Shown here: positions 53,960 to 61,995 of the stretch, piece after piece
Numbering within the stretch: position 1 is the first letter of the stretch
Layout of the letters: every line of letters starts with the position of its first letter
NCBI RefSeq assembly: GCF_000744415.1
Contig: NZ_JQLW01000005.1
Coordinates: 348,650-412,649, forward strand
Direction: 5' to 3'
DNA: 64,000 bases
From: Ghiorsea bivora
GTDB lineage: Bacteria > Pseudomonadota > Zetaproteobacteria > Mariprofundales > Mariprofundaceae
Notes under the pieces: generated by a model
What the model saw: only the letters and a program-made list of their open reading frames with translations
Database searches by the model: none
What the model was told of the DNA's origin: nothing
Made by a program: the position numbers and the translations under genes

Positions 53960-55198
53960 GTGTTATTCAGGAAACTGGTTGTTGATGAGCGCAAGCGCAA
54001 ACATTTTATCACTTTGTTGAACATTGGAATCGTAGTGTTTCCGTTAACTGCGGCAGTAGATTTTATGACGGACAACTATATAGGTGCTGTGGTTGAGGTC
54101 GTGTTGGCTGCGTGTTTTATTGCGGCACACTGGTTTATCCGTCATAAACATTATGTACAACAAACAGTTACTGTGATGATGCTGATTCTTCTGTTCGGTA
54201 GTTTGCTGCTGTTATGGAATGATATTTTGATGTTACCTTGGATTTCAGTTGTCGTGGTGATTGGTTTTGGTTTTATGGGGACAGACAGTGGTAGATTGTG
54301 GGCTGCATTGACTATTTTGTGTGTGGCTGGCGTTTTTATATTGGACTTAACCAGTGCTGAGCCTTTGTATAGTGTTTTAATGGCTATGAACCTTATTGTT
54401 AGCTGTATCGTTTTGGCGTTTATTGTTGATTATGCCTACTTGCAGCTGCAGAAATGGCAGGATCAACTTTTACAAGAGACAGCAAAGCAAGAGAGGTTGG
54501 AGATGGCCAAACGTTTTTCTGAAAACATGGCGCATTTAATCAACAATGAGATGCAAGCAGTGATTGGTTTTGCTGAAATCATGCAATACAAAGTGAAAGA
54601 CCAAGGTTTACAGCAATATTGTGCTCAAGTTATCACTGCTGCAGAAAAAACCAGCCAACATGCAAATCAGTTGTCTGCATTTGTCGAAAAAGAGCCAAGC
54701 GATTTTAGTACTATTGATTTTCAAGTATTGGTTGAAAGTGTGGTGCAAGCATGGAAAGAACAGCTGCCTGAAAACATTCATGTACATATGAGTTGGCAAA
54801 CTGGTGCACAACCGTGCAAGGGTAGTGCGGTGTTGCTAAAGGACATGATATTATCTGTTTTACACAATGCAGCAGAGGCTATTGGTCGTATTAAAGGTGA
54901 CTATGAGGGTAAGGTTCAAGTGGTGCTTGACCATGAAATATTGCATGAGCCTTGTTCAGAACGCCAACTCAGAGAAGGGAAGTATATTGTTCTAAGCATT
55001 ATTGATAATGGTGGAGGGGTTGCAGAGGCATTGCAAGGTAAGCTGTTTGAACCTTTTGTGACGACAGAGTTCTTGGGTCGAGGTTTAGGGCTGGCGAAAG
55101 CGTTTGGTATAGCTAAGCAGCATTCGGGTGCCATTGAACTGTTTTCTAGCAGTTGTTCGGGTAGTGTTTTTAGGCTTTGGACGCCCTTGATTTCATAG
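53960..55198 (+). CDS. Membrane-bound sensor histidine kinase
   Basis: 412 residues from GTG 53960 (AAGGAG upstream). Six hydrophobic helices in 15-160 form the sensor, then an H-box 'MAHLINNEMQAVIGF' with H192 and a C-terminal HATPase ('IDNGGGVAEAL', 'GRGLGLAKAFGI'). The H-box resembles the HDFNN-type class. No response regulator is adjacent. Its end overlaps the convergent epimerase gene by 29 bases. Confidence 0.85.
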   Translation: MLFRKLVVDERKRKHFITLLNIGIVVFPLTAAVDFMTDNYIGAVVEVVLAACFIAAHWFIRHKHYVQQTVTVMMLILLFGSLLLLWNDILMLPWISVVVVIGFGFMGTDSGRLWAALTILCVAGVFILDLTSAEPLYSVLMAMNLIVSCIVLAFIVDYAYLQLQKWQDQLLQETAKQERLEMAKRFSENMAHLINNEMQAVIGFAEIMQYKVKDQGLQQYCAQVITAAEKTSQHANQLSAFVEKEPSDFSTIDFQVLVESVVQAWKEQLPENIHVHMSWQTGAQPCKGSAVLLKDMILSVLHNAAEAIGRIKGDYEGKVQVVLDHEILHEPCSERQLREGKYIVLSIIDNGGGVAEALQGKLFEPFVTTEFLGRGLGLAKAFGIAKQHSGAIELFSSSCSGSVFRLWTPLIS

Positions 55199-56066
55199 TT
55201 TGCTTAAAGGCATCCATGAAACTTGGATACTTCAGTTTAGGTCGCAGTTGTTGATGCAACTTACGATTGGATATGCGTTTATTGTCTCTAAAAAAATCCA
55301 AATAAGCAGGGCTCATTTCTTTTTCAGCTTGCTCGGGTGTGAGGACGATAGGTGTGGGTGCACCAATGATTTCAGCAAGCGTACACACGTAATCTTTGTG
55401 TGAACATGGTGTATCATCGGATAGATTCATGATGCGGCTTGCTTGCGGCTTTAACATGGCGACCATCAATGCAGCCACAATATCGTCCACATGAATGCGA
55501 TTGGAGTAGTGGGCGGGTTGCCAAGCCACTGTTTTATAATTTCCTGCCATAAGCTTGGAAACGATATTGCGTTCATCACCATAAATGCCCGCTAAGCGAA
55601 ATACTTCGGCAGGAGCACGCGATGTAAGCCAGACTTGTTCGGCTTTAAGGCGTTGCACACCGCGTGGGTTTGTAGAAAAATGAGTTGAAGTTTCGCCAAT
55701 CCAATCACCTCCGCTGCCTGCATACACGCTGGTTGCAGATAAATAACCAGCCCACTTGAGCGTAGGTAGTTTTTCAACCAGAGCAGCCACCCATGATGAT
55801 TGGGTTTCAAAAGGTTTGCGGTCTTTATCATAATTTAAAGGTATGGAATCAAGCACAGCATCACAATCTTTTAGCCATGTGTTATCCAATACCGCAGGGT
55901 TATCATTCACCACAGCATCAATACCTTGCTGCTGTAAGGTTTTTGCAGTGCTTTGATTGCGTACAGTGGCTTTGATGTTGATGCCTTGTACCAAGGCGGT
56001 GATGGCGAGTTTGCTACCCACATAGCCGCAACCGAGAATCAATAAAGTTTTGATGGGTTTGTTCAT
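55170..56066 (-). CDS. NAD-dependent epimerase/dehydratase family protein
   Basis: 298 residues. Rossmann motif 'LILGCGYVGSKLAITAL', 'LSATSVYAGSGGDW' with the catalytic Tyr region altered, and 'RLAGIYGDERNI'. It resembles the YeeZ-type of extended SDR proteins with a divergent active site; substrate unknown. Convergent and overlapping with the histidine kinase gene. Confidence 0.85.
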   Translation of the reverse strand: MNKPIKTLLILGCGYVGSKLAITALVQGINIKATVRNQSTAKTLQQQGIDAVVNDNPAVLDNTWLKDCDAVLDSIPLNYDKDRKPFETQSSWVAALVEKLPTLKWAGYLSATSVYAGSGGDWIGETSTHFSTNPRGVQRLKAEQVWLTSRAPAEVFRLAGIYGDERNIVSKLMAGNYKTVAWQPAHYSNRIHVDDIVAALMVAMLKPQASRIMNLSDDTPCSHKDYVCTLAEIIGAPTPIVLTPEQAEKEMSPAYLDFFRDNKRISNRKLHQQLRPKLKYPSFMDAFKQTMKSRASKA

Positions 56067-56133
56067 TGGTCTCCCTCTTGCTTAGTCTTTAAATTGAAAC
56101 TATCTTGCGCCCTCTGTGAAGTTCACAGTGAAC

Positions 56134-56210
56134 GGGCTTATGGCGCAACTGGTTAGCGCTACCGGCTCATAACCGGTTGGTTCTAGGTTCGAGTCCTAGT
56201 AAGCCCACCA
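56134..56210 (+). tRNA. tRNA (CAT), Ile2 or Met, CCA encoded
   Basis: 77 bases fold as a cloverleaf: acceptor GGGCTTA/TAAGCCC, D-stem GCGC/GCGC, anticodon stem ACCGG/CCGGT around CTCATAA, T-arm CTAGG-TTCGAGT-CCTAG, and encoded CCA. The anticodon CAT fits both elongator Met and the lysidine-modified Ile2 tRNA; the acceptor and anticodon stems look more like Ile2, which I rate only as likely. It differs from the other CAT tRNA at 19.7 kb. Confidence 0.9.
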
Positions 56211-56256
56211 TATTATAATCATGTGGCATATCATGAGCAAAGCGAGGTGTTTGACA

Positions 56257-56502
56257 ATGCGTAGTGTAAACCCTGAAGAATTGAAGCGATTGGTATGTGA
56301 GCATATTGAAGATGCGGATGTTGAGGTGCGCTGTTATTCGGGTGATGATCACTTTGAAATGACGGTGGTCTCTGCATCGTTTGCAGGCAAACCACGCATT
56401 GCACGCCACAAAATGGTGTATGCCGCATTGGGTGACAATATGCGTGCAGCAGTGCATGCTTTAGCATTAAAAACAAAAACGCCTGAGGAGGCAGCAGCAT
56501 GA
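56257..56502 (+). CDS. BolA-family protein
   Basis: 81 residues from ATG 56257 with GAGG upstream; earlier ATGs at 56221 and 56233 are in frame. BolA fold with 'YSGDDHFEMTVVS' and 'RIARHKMVYAALGDNM' (conserved His ligand). The short, IbaG-like form partners with monothiol glutaredoxins. The stop overlaps the grxD start (ATGA), so the pair is encoded together. Confidence 0.92.
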   Translation: MRSVNPEELKRLVCEHIEDADVEVRCYSGDDHFEMTVVSASFAGKPRIARHKMVYAALGDNMRAAVHALALKTKTPEEAAA

Positions 56503-56837
56503 GTGATTCAGTCCAAGAGCAAATTGCAGAAGTTGTAAAAAATAACGATGTGCTTTTATTCATGAAAGGCACACCACAAATGCCACAATGTGGATTCTCA
56601 CAACGCGTGTGTGCAATTTTACAAGAGCAAGGCGTTCCTTTTGCAGCAATCAATGTGTTGTTAGATCCTGCTGTTCGTGAAGGTATTAAGACATTCAGTG
56701 ATTGGCCAACCATTCCTCAGCTTTATGTGAAGGGTGAGTTTGTGGGTGGTTGCGATATTGTGTCAGAAATGCACGAAGATGGTGAGCTGGCAACGTTGCT
56801 TGCGCCACTGAAAGAGGGTGACTCTGAAGCAGCATAA
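56499..56837 (+). CDS. grxD: Monothiol glutaredoxin (Grx4 type)
   Basis: 112 residues. Active site CGFS in 'KGTPQMPQCGFSQRVC', 'TIPQLYVKGEFVGGCDI' (cis-Pro and GG motifs). It holds a bridging [2Fe-2S] cluster with glutathione and delivers or repairs Fe-S clusters together with the BolA protein encoded immediately upstream. Confidence 0.96.
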   Translation: MSDSVQEQIAEVVKNNDVLLFMKGTPQMPQCGFSQRVCAILQEQGVPFAAINVLLDPAVREGIKTFSDWPTIPQLYVKGEFVGGCDIVSEMHEDGELATLLAPLKEGDSEAA

Positions 56838-56842
56838 GTGCT

Positions 56843-57005
56843 AGGGAAGCTCTGAATAAGTCATGAATTTGCATCCTGCGTCTAGAGTACCCAAACGCTG
56901 CGTTGTGAATTTGAGCAATAGCTGGCGATTCCATGTGACCCACGCCTTGATTTTGAATGTTTTGAATCACAACTTGCTTCGTCTAGGTTTAATCAGAACT
57001 TCCCT
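56843..57005 (+). mobile_element. MITE-like element with TGCT target duplication
   Basis: 163 bases between 18-base terminal inverted repeats (AGGGAAGCTCTGAATAAG on the left; AGGGAAGTTCTGATTAAA read from the right; 15 of 18 match). The flanks are the direct repeat TGCT at 56839-56842 and 57006-57009, i.e. a 4-bp target duplication. The interior has no credible gene. It lies between grxD and rpoN. Confidence 0.8.
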
Positions 57006-57033
57006 TGCTTTTTTGAATAAAAAAATATATAAC
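57005..57033 (+). promoter_or_regulatory. Candidate sigma-70 promoter for the rpoN operon
   Basis: TTGCTT-N17-TATAAC. The -10 matches 5 of 6 consensus bases, the -35 only 3 of 6, spacing 17. The -35 spans the right edge and TGCT duplication of the MITE. It reads into the leader of rpoN; no other promoter is obvious there. Confidence 0.4.
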
Positions 57034-57093
57034 GTGGATGTGAATACGTTTGTATTATATGCCCGCGCTACAACAGCACTGGAGCCCATGTAA

Positions 57094-58497
57094 ATGGCTG
57101 GTACTGTTCGGCAAAACCTTAGTCAAAAGCAATCGCAACGGCTTGCTTTAACGCCACAGTTAACGCAAAGCTTAAAAGTATTGGCGATGAATAGCCAAGA
57201 GCTTGAGCTGTATATTGAAGAAAGCCTAGAGTCCAACCCGCTATTGGAGTTGGATGCAGACAATACGCCGCGCCAAAGTGAAGATACTTCTGTATCGCAG
57301 CAAAAAGAAGATTGGCGTGAGCAAGGTGATAATCGCTGGGAAACCATGTACCAAAATGGCAGTCAGTTTGATGGTATGCCAGACCCTGACCAACAGTGGA
57401 AAGATGAACAAAGTTTGAGTGAGTCTTTGCACGAACAAATTAACCAACAACCGATGAATGATAAGGAACGTGCAATTGCACATGCTATTGTTGATTCCTT
57501 AGAGGATGATGGTTATTTCCGTGTTACCGCAGATGAAGTGATACAAGCCGTTGATTATGAAGGTGTTACTGAGGCTGATGTTGTGCATGTGTTAGAGTGT
57601 ATTGTGCAAGAGCTGGAGCCAGGGGGCATTGGTGCACGCGACTTAACAGAATGTTTGTTGTTGCAGATTTCAGATGATGATGTGTCGGCGATGTTGGTGC
57701 GCCAAATGTTGTTGTACCATGCGGATAAACTTGCAGATGATGAAGTTTTGATGCAAGAAATGCATTGCTCATCCGAAGAACTCATTGCGGCACGTCATTT
57801 ATTGCGTCGGCTTGACCCTTTTCCAGGTCATGGCTTGCGCGGTGTAGAAAATATTTATGTACAACCTGAAATTATATTCCGCATTGTGGATGGTGAGGTT
57901 GAAGTGGATGTGCCCAAATCTGGGTGGCGCGGGCTTAAAGTGAGTGAACAGTGGGCTGGTAAAACATGGACAGGCAAAGATCGCGAGTTTATGGATGCAG
58001 CCAGCCAAGAAGCCAAATGGTTGTTGAGTGCATTGGATCAACGCAGTGAAACATTGATGAAAGTTGGTTTATGTTTAGCGGCAAAACAACGGTTGTTTCT
58101 TGAGCATGGTGTTTTGGGTTTGAAACCATTAACCTTACAAGTGGTTGCAGAAGAAGTCGGTTTGCATGAATCAACCATTTCGCGCGTAACCAATGGTAAA
58201 TATGCGCAAACGCCTTTGGGTTTGATTGAAATGCGCTGCTTTTTCTCGGCAGGTTTACCCACACGTGGTGGTGGCATGATTTCAGTGCACAGGGTGCAAC
58301 AACGGGTGAAAACATTGATTGAATCAGAGCCTATTGGAAGGCCGATTTCAGACCAAGCGATTTCAGACCGTTTGCAAGCTGAGGGTATTGGTATAGCAAG
58401 GCGCACCGTTGCCAAATACCGCGAACAATTAGGGCTGCCGCCAAGCAGTCAACGAAGGCGTGCTGTAAAAACACGCTTATCTCAAAGCAGGAGGTAG
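57094..58497 (+). CDS. rpoN: RNA polymerase sigma-54 factor
   Basis: 467 residues. Region I 'SQRLALTPQLTQSLKVLAM' binds activators; an acidic region II follows; the C-terminus carries the core-binding part, the helix-turn-helix ('EEVGLHESTISRVTNGK') and the RpoN box 'ARRTVAKYREQLGLP'. It recognises -24/-12 promoters and needs NtrC-type activators such as the one at 3.6-4.9 kb. It starts the hpf-ptsN-hprK-rapZ-PTS operon; GGAG lies upstream of the ATG. Confidence 0.97.
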   Translation: MAGTVRQNLSQKQSQRLALTPQLTQSLKVLAMNSQELELYIEESLESNPLLELDADNTPRQSEDTSVSQQKEDWREQGDNRWETMYQNGSQFDGMPDPDQQWKDEQSLSESLHEQINQQPMNDKERAIAHAIVDSLEDDGYFRVTADEVIQAVDYEGVTEADVVHVLECIVQELEPGGIGARDLTECLLLQISDDDVSAMLVRQMLLYHADKLADDEVLMQEMHCSSEELIAARHLLRRLDPFPGHGLRGVENIYVQPEIIFRIVDGEVEVDVPKSGWRGLKVSEQWAGKTWTGKDREFMDAASQEAKWLLSALDQRSETLMKVGLCLAAKQRLFLEHGVLGLKPLTLQVVAEEVGLHESTISRVTNGKYAQTPLGLIEMRCFFSAGLPTRGGGMISVHRVQQRVKTLIESEPIGRPISDQAISDRLQAEGIGIARRTVAKYREQLGLPPSSQRRRAVKTRLSQSRR

Positions 58498-58500
58498 GAA

Positions 58501-59061
58501 ATGCAAGTATCTATTACAGGTCGTCATGTGGACTTAACAGAGCCGCTTAAATCTTACGTTAATGATAAATTAGGGCATTTGAAACACTCATTTGACCATG
58601 TTGTTGATGTGCATGTGGTATTAACAGTTGAAAAACATAGGCAACGTTGTGAAATTAATATGGCTGCCAATGGTATTACGATTCATGCCAAACATGAAAC
58701 GGATGATATGTATGCAGCCATTGATGGTGTGGTGGATAAACTTAATCGTCAACTCAAACGCTATCGTGCAAAATTGCAACGTCATCAAGGTTCACAGCGT
58801 AAAACCAGCATGAAATTGCGTGAAAAAGTTTTGGATGTCGCGCATGATACTGATGAATTGACGGAATCTTATAAACCCAACACCTTGGCTGATGAAGTGG
58901 TTGATGTGCAAGTGATGAGCATGGATGAAGCCGTGATGAAAATGGAATTGTCTGAGAAAGATAATGTGTTGCTTTTTACCAATGAAGAAACAGGTAAACT
59001 GAATGCATTAACACGTCGCCCTGATGGCTCATTGAGCTGGATTGAGCCTGAAGCTGCATAA
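58501..59061 (+). CDS. hpf: Long-form ribosome hibernation factor (HPF)
   Basis: 186 residues. N-terminal S30AE domain 1-100 ('ITGRHVDLTEPLKSYVNDKL') and a C-terminal dimerisation domain from ~130 ('VVDVQVMSMDEAVMKMELS'). The long type dimerises ribosomes into 100S particles. Three bases separate it from rpoN; a good AGGAGG lies before its ATG. Confidence 0.93.
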   Translation: MQVSITGRHVDLTEPLKSYVNDKLGHLKHSFDHVVDVHVVLTVEKHRQRCEINMAANGITIHAKHETDDMYAAIDGVVDKLNRQLKRYRAKLQRHQGSQRKTSMKLREKVLDVAHDTDELTESYKPNTLADEVVDVQVMSMDEAVMKMELSEKDNVLLFTNEETGKLNALTRRPDGSLSWIEPEAA

Positions 59062-59062
59062 A

Positions 59063-59497
59063 ATGAACAAAAGCATACCAGTTCGTCCAGAGCGTGTTTT
59101 GTTAGGTTCGAAAGCACAGAGCAAACGTGCACTGTTAACAGAAATGGCTGGTATGCTTTCTTCCATGGACCCTGATTTGGTGTTGGAAGTGATTATGGCT
59201 AGGGAAAAGCTGGGTAGCACTGGCATGGGGCATGGTGTGGCGATTCCACATGGCCGTATGCGGGGGCTGATAGAGCCAGTGATTGTAGTCGCTATTCATG
59301 AAGCAGGCGTTGATTTTGATGCGATTGATGATGCTTTGGTGCATATTGTGGTGATGTTGCTTGTGCCAGATGATAATAACAAAGTTCATTTAGAGCTTTT
59401 GGCAACGTTGGCGCGTTTATTACAACAGACCGATATACGCAAAGCCTTGCGAGATGCGCCTGATGCGGAAACAGTAGCATCATTATTTGCTGCATGA
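59063..59497 (+). CDS. ptsN: PTS EIIA-Ntr (PtsN)
   Basis: 144 residues from ATG 59063 (a TTG at 59042 overlaps the hpf stop and is unlikely). EIIA fold with the phospho-acceptor His in 'GMGHGVAIPHGRM'. It receives phosphate from HPr and regulates potassium uptake, nitrogen genes or kinases rather than transporting sugar. Confidence 0.92.
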   Translation: MNKSIPVRPERVLLGSKAQSKRALLTEMAGMLSSMDPDLVLEVIMAREKLGSTGMGHGVAIPHGRMRGLIEPVIVVAIHEAGVDFDAIDDALVHIVVMLLVPDDNNKVHLELLATLARLLQQTDIRKALRDAPDAETVASLFAA

Positions 59498-59526
59498 TCT
59501 GTTGTTATGTTCCGTGTGAGTAATCC

Positions 59527-60471
59527 ATGAAGAAAAACCCAAGGATTACAATTGCCGAAATACTTGCAGAGCAAGGTGAAGTATTAAAAATGTCCTTGGT
59601 TGCAGGCGAAAAAGGTTTGCACCGTTATATTGACCATCCCAGGTTACAAAAACCATCTTTGGCATTTGCTGGTTTCATTAAGCATCTTAGCGATATTCGC
59701 ATGCAGGTGATTGGGCAGACAGAAGTCGAATATTTGGAAACACGTACTGAGCAAGAGCAAAAACATGTGATTGATGCAGTGTTTGATTTGCGTTTGGCGT
59801 GTGTGGTGATTACACGAGGCATTAAACCACCAGCGCTAATTTTAGCTGCTGCCCAACGTACAGATACACCATTGATTATTTCTGAATATGAGTCGTCGTC
59901 ATTTATGGCAAATATGACGCTTTTTTTATCCCATGCTTTAGCGCCGATTACCCACCATCACGGTGTATATATGGATGTGTTTGGTATGGGGGTATTGCTT
60001 CGAGGTGATAGCGGCATAGGTAAGAGTGAAATTGGTTTAGAGCTTATTGCACGAGGGCATAGATTGATTGCCGATGATATGGTGGAATTGATACGCGAAA
60101 CGCCAACTGTGTTGGTAGGGCGAAGCCCCGAAGTATTACGCTATCAAATGGAAGTGCGAGGGCTGGGTATTTTAGATATCCGAAATATTTTTGGTGCAGC
60201 AGGCATCACCGATACCAAACGTGTACGACTTGTGGTGGATTTGATGCCTTGGGAAGATTATCAGGAAAAAAATAGGCTTAATAGCGATGAAGAAGTGGTC
60301 TTGCATGGTGTAAAGCTACCCTCAGTACAGTTGTTTGTTAGACCAGGGCGCTCTCTTGCAGCACTGATTGAGGTAGCAACACGTAATCAGTTGCTTAAAC
60401 AACGTGGTTTTAATAGCACAGAAACGTTTACCCAGGCTTTGCGGCAACGTATACAAGATCAGAGCGACTGA
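59527..60471 (+). CDS. hprK: HPr kinase/phosphorylase
   Basis: 314 residues. Walker A 'GDSGIGKSEIGLELI', 'LIADDMVEL', and the HprK signature 'EVRGLGILDI'. It phosphorylates or dephosphorylates Ser46 of HPr; the HPr encoded downstream keeps this Ser in 'NGKSIMGIM'. Overlaps rapZ by one base. Confidence 0.94.
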   Translation: MKKNPRITIAEILAEQGEVLKMSLVAGEKGLHRYIDHPRLQKPSLAFAGFIKHLSDIRMQVIGQTEVEYLETRTEQEQKHVIDAVFDLRLACVVITRGIKPPALILAAAQRTDTPLIISEYESSSFMANMTLFLSHALAPITHHHGVYMDVFGMGVLLRGDSGIGKSEIGLELIARGHRLIADDMVELIRETPTVLVGRSPEVLRYQMEVRGLGILDIRNIFGAAGITDTKRVRLVVDLMPWEDYQEKNRLNSDEEVVLHGVKLPSVQLFVRPGRSLAALIEVATRNQLLKQRGFNSTETFTQALRQRIQDQSD

Positions 60472-61331
60472 TGCTTTTTATTATCACAGGACTTTCAGGT
60501 GCGGGTAAAAGTACGGCTTTACATGCTCTCGAGGATTTAGGTTTTTTTTGTACAGATAATTTACCTGTAACGATGCTTGCCCACTGGGCAGAAAATATGA
60601 TGCGGAATACAGATAATGCAGCTGTTGGTATTGATATTCGGAGCACAGAGAACCCTGAGTTATTATCGCAAGCTTTGGGCTCAATACGGCAAGGTTTGCC
60701 ATGGAGAATCATTTTTATTGATGCTGAAGATGCCGTGTTGCAGCGTAGATTTTCCACATTGAAGCGTAGGCACCCTTACGCTCCTGATATTGATTTGGGG
60801 CAAGCTATTGTTGCTGAACGAAGGGCTTTGGAGCCGCTGCATGAACAAGCGGATATTATGTTAAACAGTTCACGACTTACCCCGTATCAATTGGCGGATT
60901 CGGTAGAGTCTTTTTGGCATAAACAAAAGATGAATTTGGTAGGTGCGCAGCCAGTTACATGTTCATTGGTTTCGTTTAGTTACCAAAAAGGTTTGCCACC
61001 AGGCGCTGATATGGTGATGGATATGCGCTTTTTGCCTAACCCACATTATGAACCTGATTTGGCTCCGTTGACAGGAAAGGATGAGGCCGTTCAAGCATTT
61101 TTTAAACCTATAGCTGAAGTTAAAATGGCGGAAGATAAAATCAAAGATTGGTTAGCATTTATTTGGCCGCATTTGATACAAGAGCGGAAGCGGTATTTTA
61201 CTTTGGCTTTTGGCTGTAGTGGTGGTCGGCATCGCTCGGTATATATGACAGAGAGGATTGCTGCTTGGATGGTAGCGCAAAAGATGAGTGAACCATTGAT
61301 TCGCCATCGAGAGTTAGGGGATATTCAATGA
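60471..61331 (+). CDS. rapZ: RapZ-family RNase adapter / nucleotide-binding protein
   Basis: 286 residues. Walker A 'GLSGAGKSTALHALED' and C-terminal 'FGCSGGRHRSVYMTERIAAW'. In E. coli RapZ controls GlmZ decay and glucosamine-6-P synthesis; in other groups the YvcJ family is less defined. It lies in the conserved ptsN-hprK-rapZ order and overlaps the EIIA gene by four bases. Confidence 0.93.
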   Translation: MLFIITGLSGAGKSTALHALEDLGFFCTDNLPVTMLAHWAENMMRNTDNAAVGIDIRSTENPELLSQALGSIRQGLPWRIIFIDAEDAVLQRRFSTLKRRHPYAPDIDLGQAIVAERRALEPLHEQADIMLNSSRLTPYQLADSVESFWHKQKMNLVGAQPVTCSLVSFSYQKGLPPGADMVMDMRFLPNPHYEPDLAPLTGKDEAVQAFFKPIAEVKMAEDKIKDWLAFIWPHLIQERKRYFTLAFGCSGGRHRSVYMTERIAAWMVAQKMSEPLIRHRELGDIQ

Positions 61332-61726
61332 TTGGTGTTTTATTGCTGGGACATGCCCGTATTGCTAGTGAAACCAAACAGGCTGTTGAACATATTTTAG
61401 GGGAGCAGGCACAGTTTAAGGCAGTGGATATTATCAATTCTGATATACCAGATGAAGAAGATACAGGTTTAAGTGCTGTATTGGATAATTTGAATCAGGG
61501 GCAGGGTGTTTTAATTCTGGTTGATTTGTTGGGTGCAACACCTTGGAATATAGTGAATCGTGTGGTGGTGAATCAGCATGTGGCATTGCTTAGTGGTTTT
61601 AATGTGCCTGCGGTGGTGCGGGCGATTAGCTTGCGTCAAGAATGTGCGGACTTAAACCAGCTGGCACAATCCAGTGTGGAAGCAGGGAAACATTATATGC
61701 GATTACAAATGGCGGAGTTCGGGTGA
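61328..61726 (+). CDS. PTS EIIA, mannose (ManX) family
   Basis: 132 residues with H9 in 'MIGVLLLGHARIASE' as phospho-acceptor and 'LVDLLGATPWNIV'. No EIIB or EIIC gene is in the operon, so this is probably a regulatory EIIA. It receives phosphate from HPr. Its stop overlaps the HPr start by one base. Confidence 0.9.
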   Translation: MIGVLLLGHARIASETKQAVEHILGEQAQFKAVDIINSDIPDEEDTGLSAVLDNLNQGQGVLILVDLLGATPWNIVNRVVVNQHVALLSGFNVPAVVRAISLRQECADLNQLAQSSVEAGKHYMRLQMAEFG

Positions 61727-61995
61727 TGGTAAAACGCCAAGTTGTGATTCAAAACAAATTGGGTTTACATGCACGGGCATCGGCATGTTTTGTCGCCGAA
61801 GCGAGCAAGTTTAACAGTCATATTAAGGTGCAATATCAAGACTATGAAGTGAATGGTAAAAGCATCATGGGGATTATGATGTTGGCGGCAGCCAAAGGTG
61901 CTGAAATTACTTTGATTGCCAGTGGAGAGGATGAAGATGAAGCTGTATTGGCTTTAGAAGCATTGGTGAATCAACGCTTTGGGGAAGATACATGA
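61726..61995 (+). CDS. ptsH: Phosphocarrier protein HPr
   Basis: 89 residues from ATG 61726 (TGATG overlap with the EIIA stop); an upstream frame from 61642 runs through the EIIA gene and is not used. Catalytic His in 'LGLHARAS' and regulatory Ser in 'NGKSIMGIMML'. Carries phosphate from EI to EIIA-Ntr and the ManX-type EIIA. Confidence 0.94.
   Translation: MVKRQVVIQNKLGLHARASACFVAEASKFNSHIKVQYQDYEVNGKSIMGIMMLAAAKGAEITLIASGEDEDEAVLALEALVNQRFGEDT

Noticed and set aside
56863-57093. 76-residue frame ending just before rpoN
   Set aside because: It runs through the MITE-like element and its repeat; not a credible gene.
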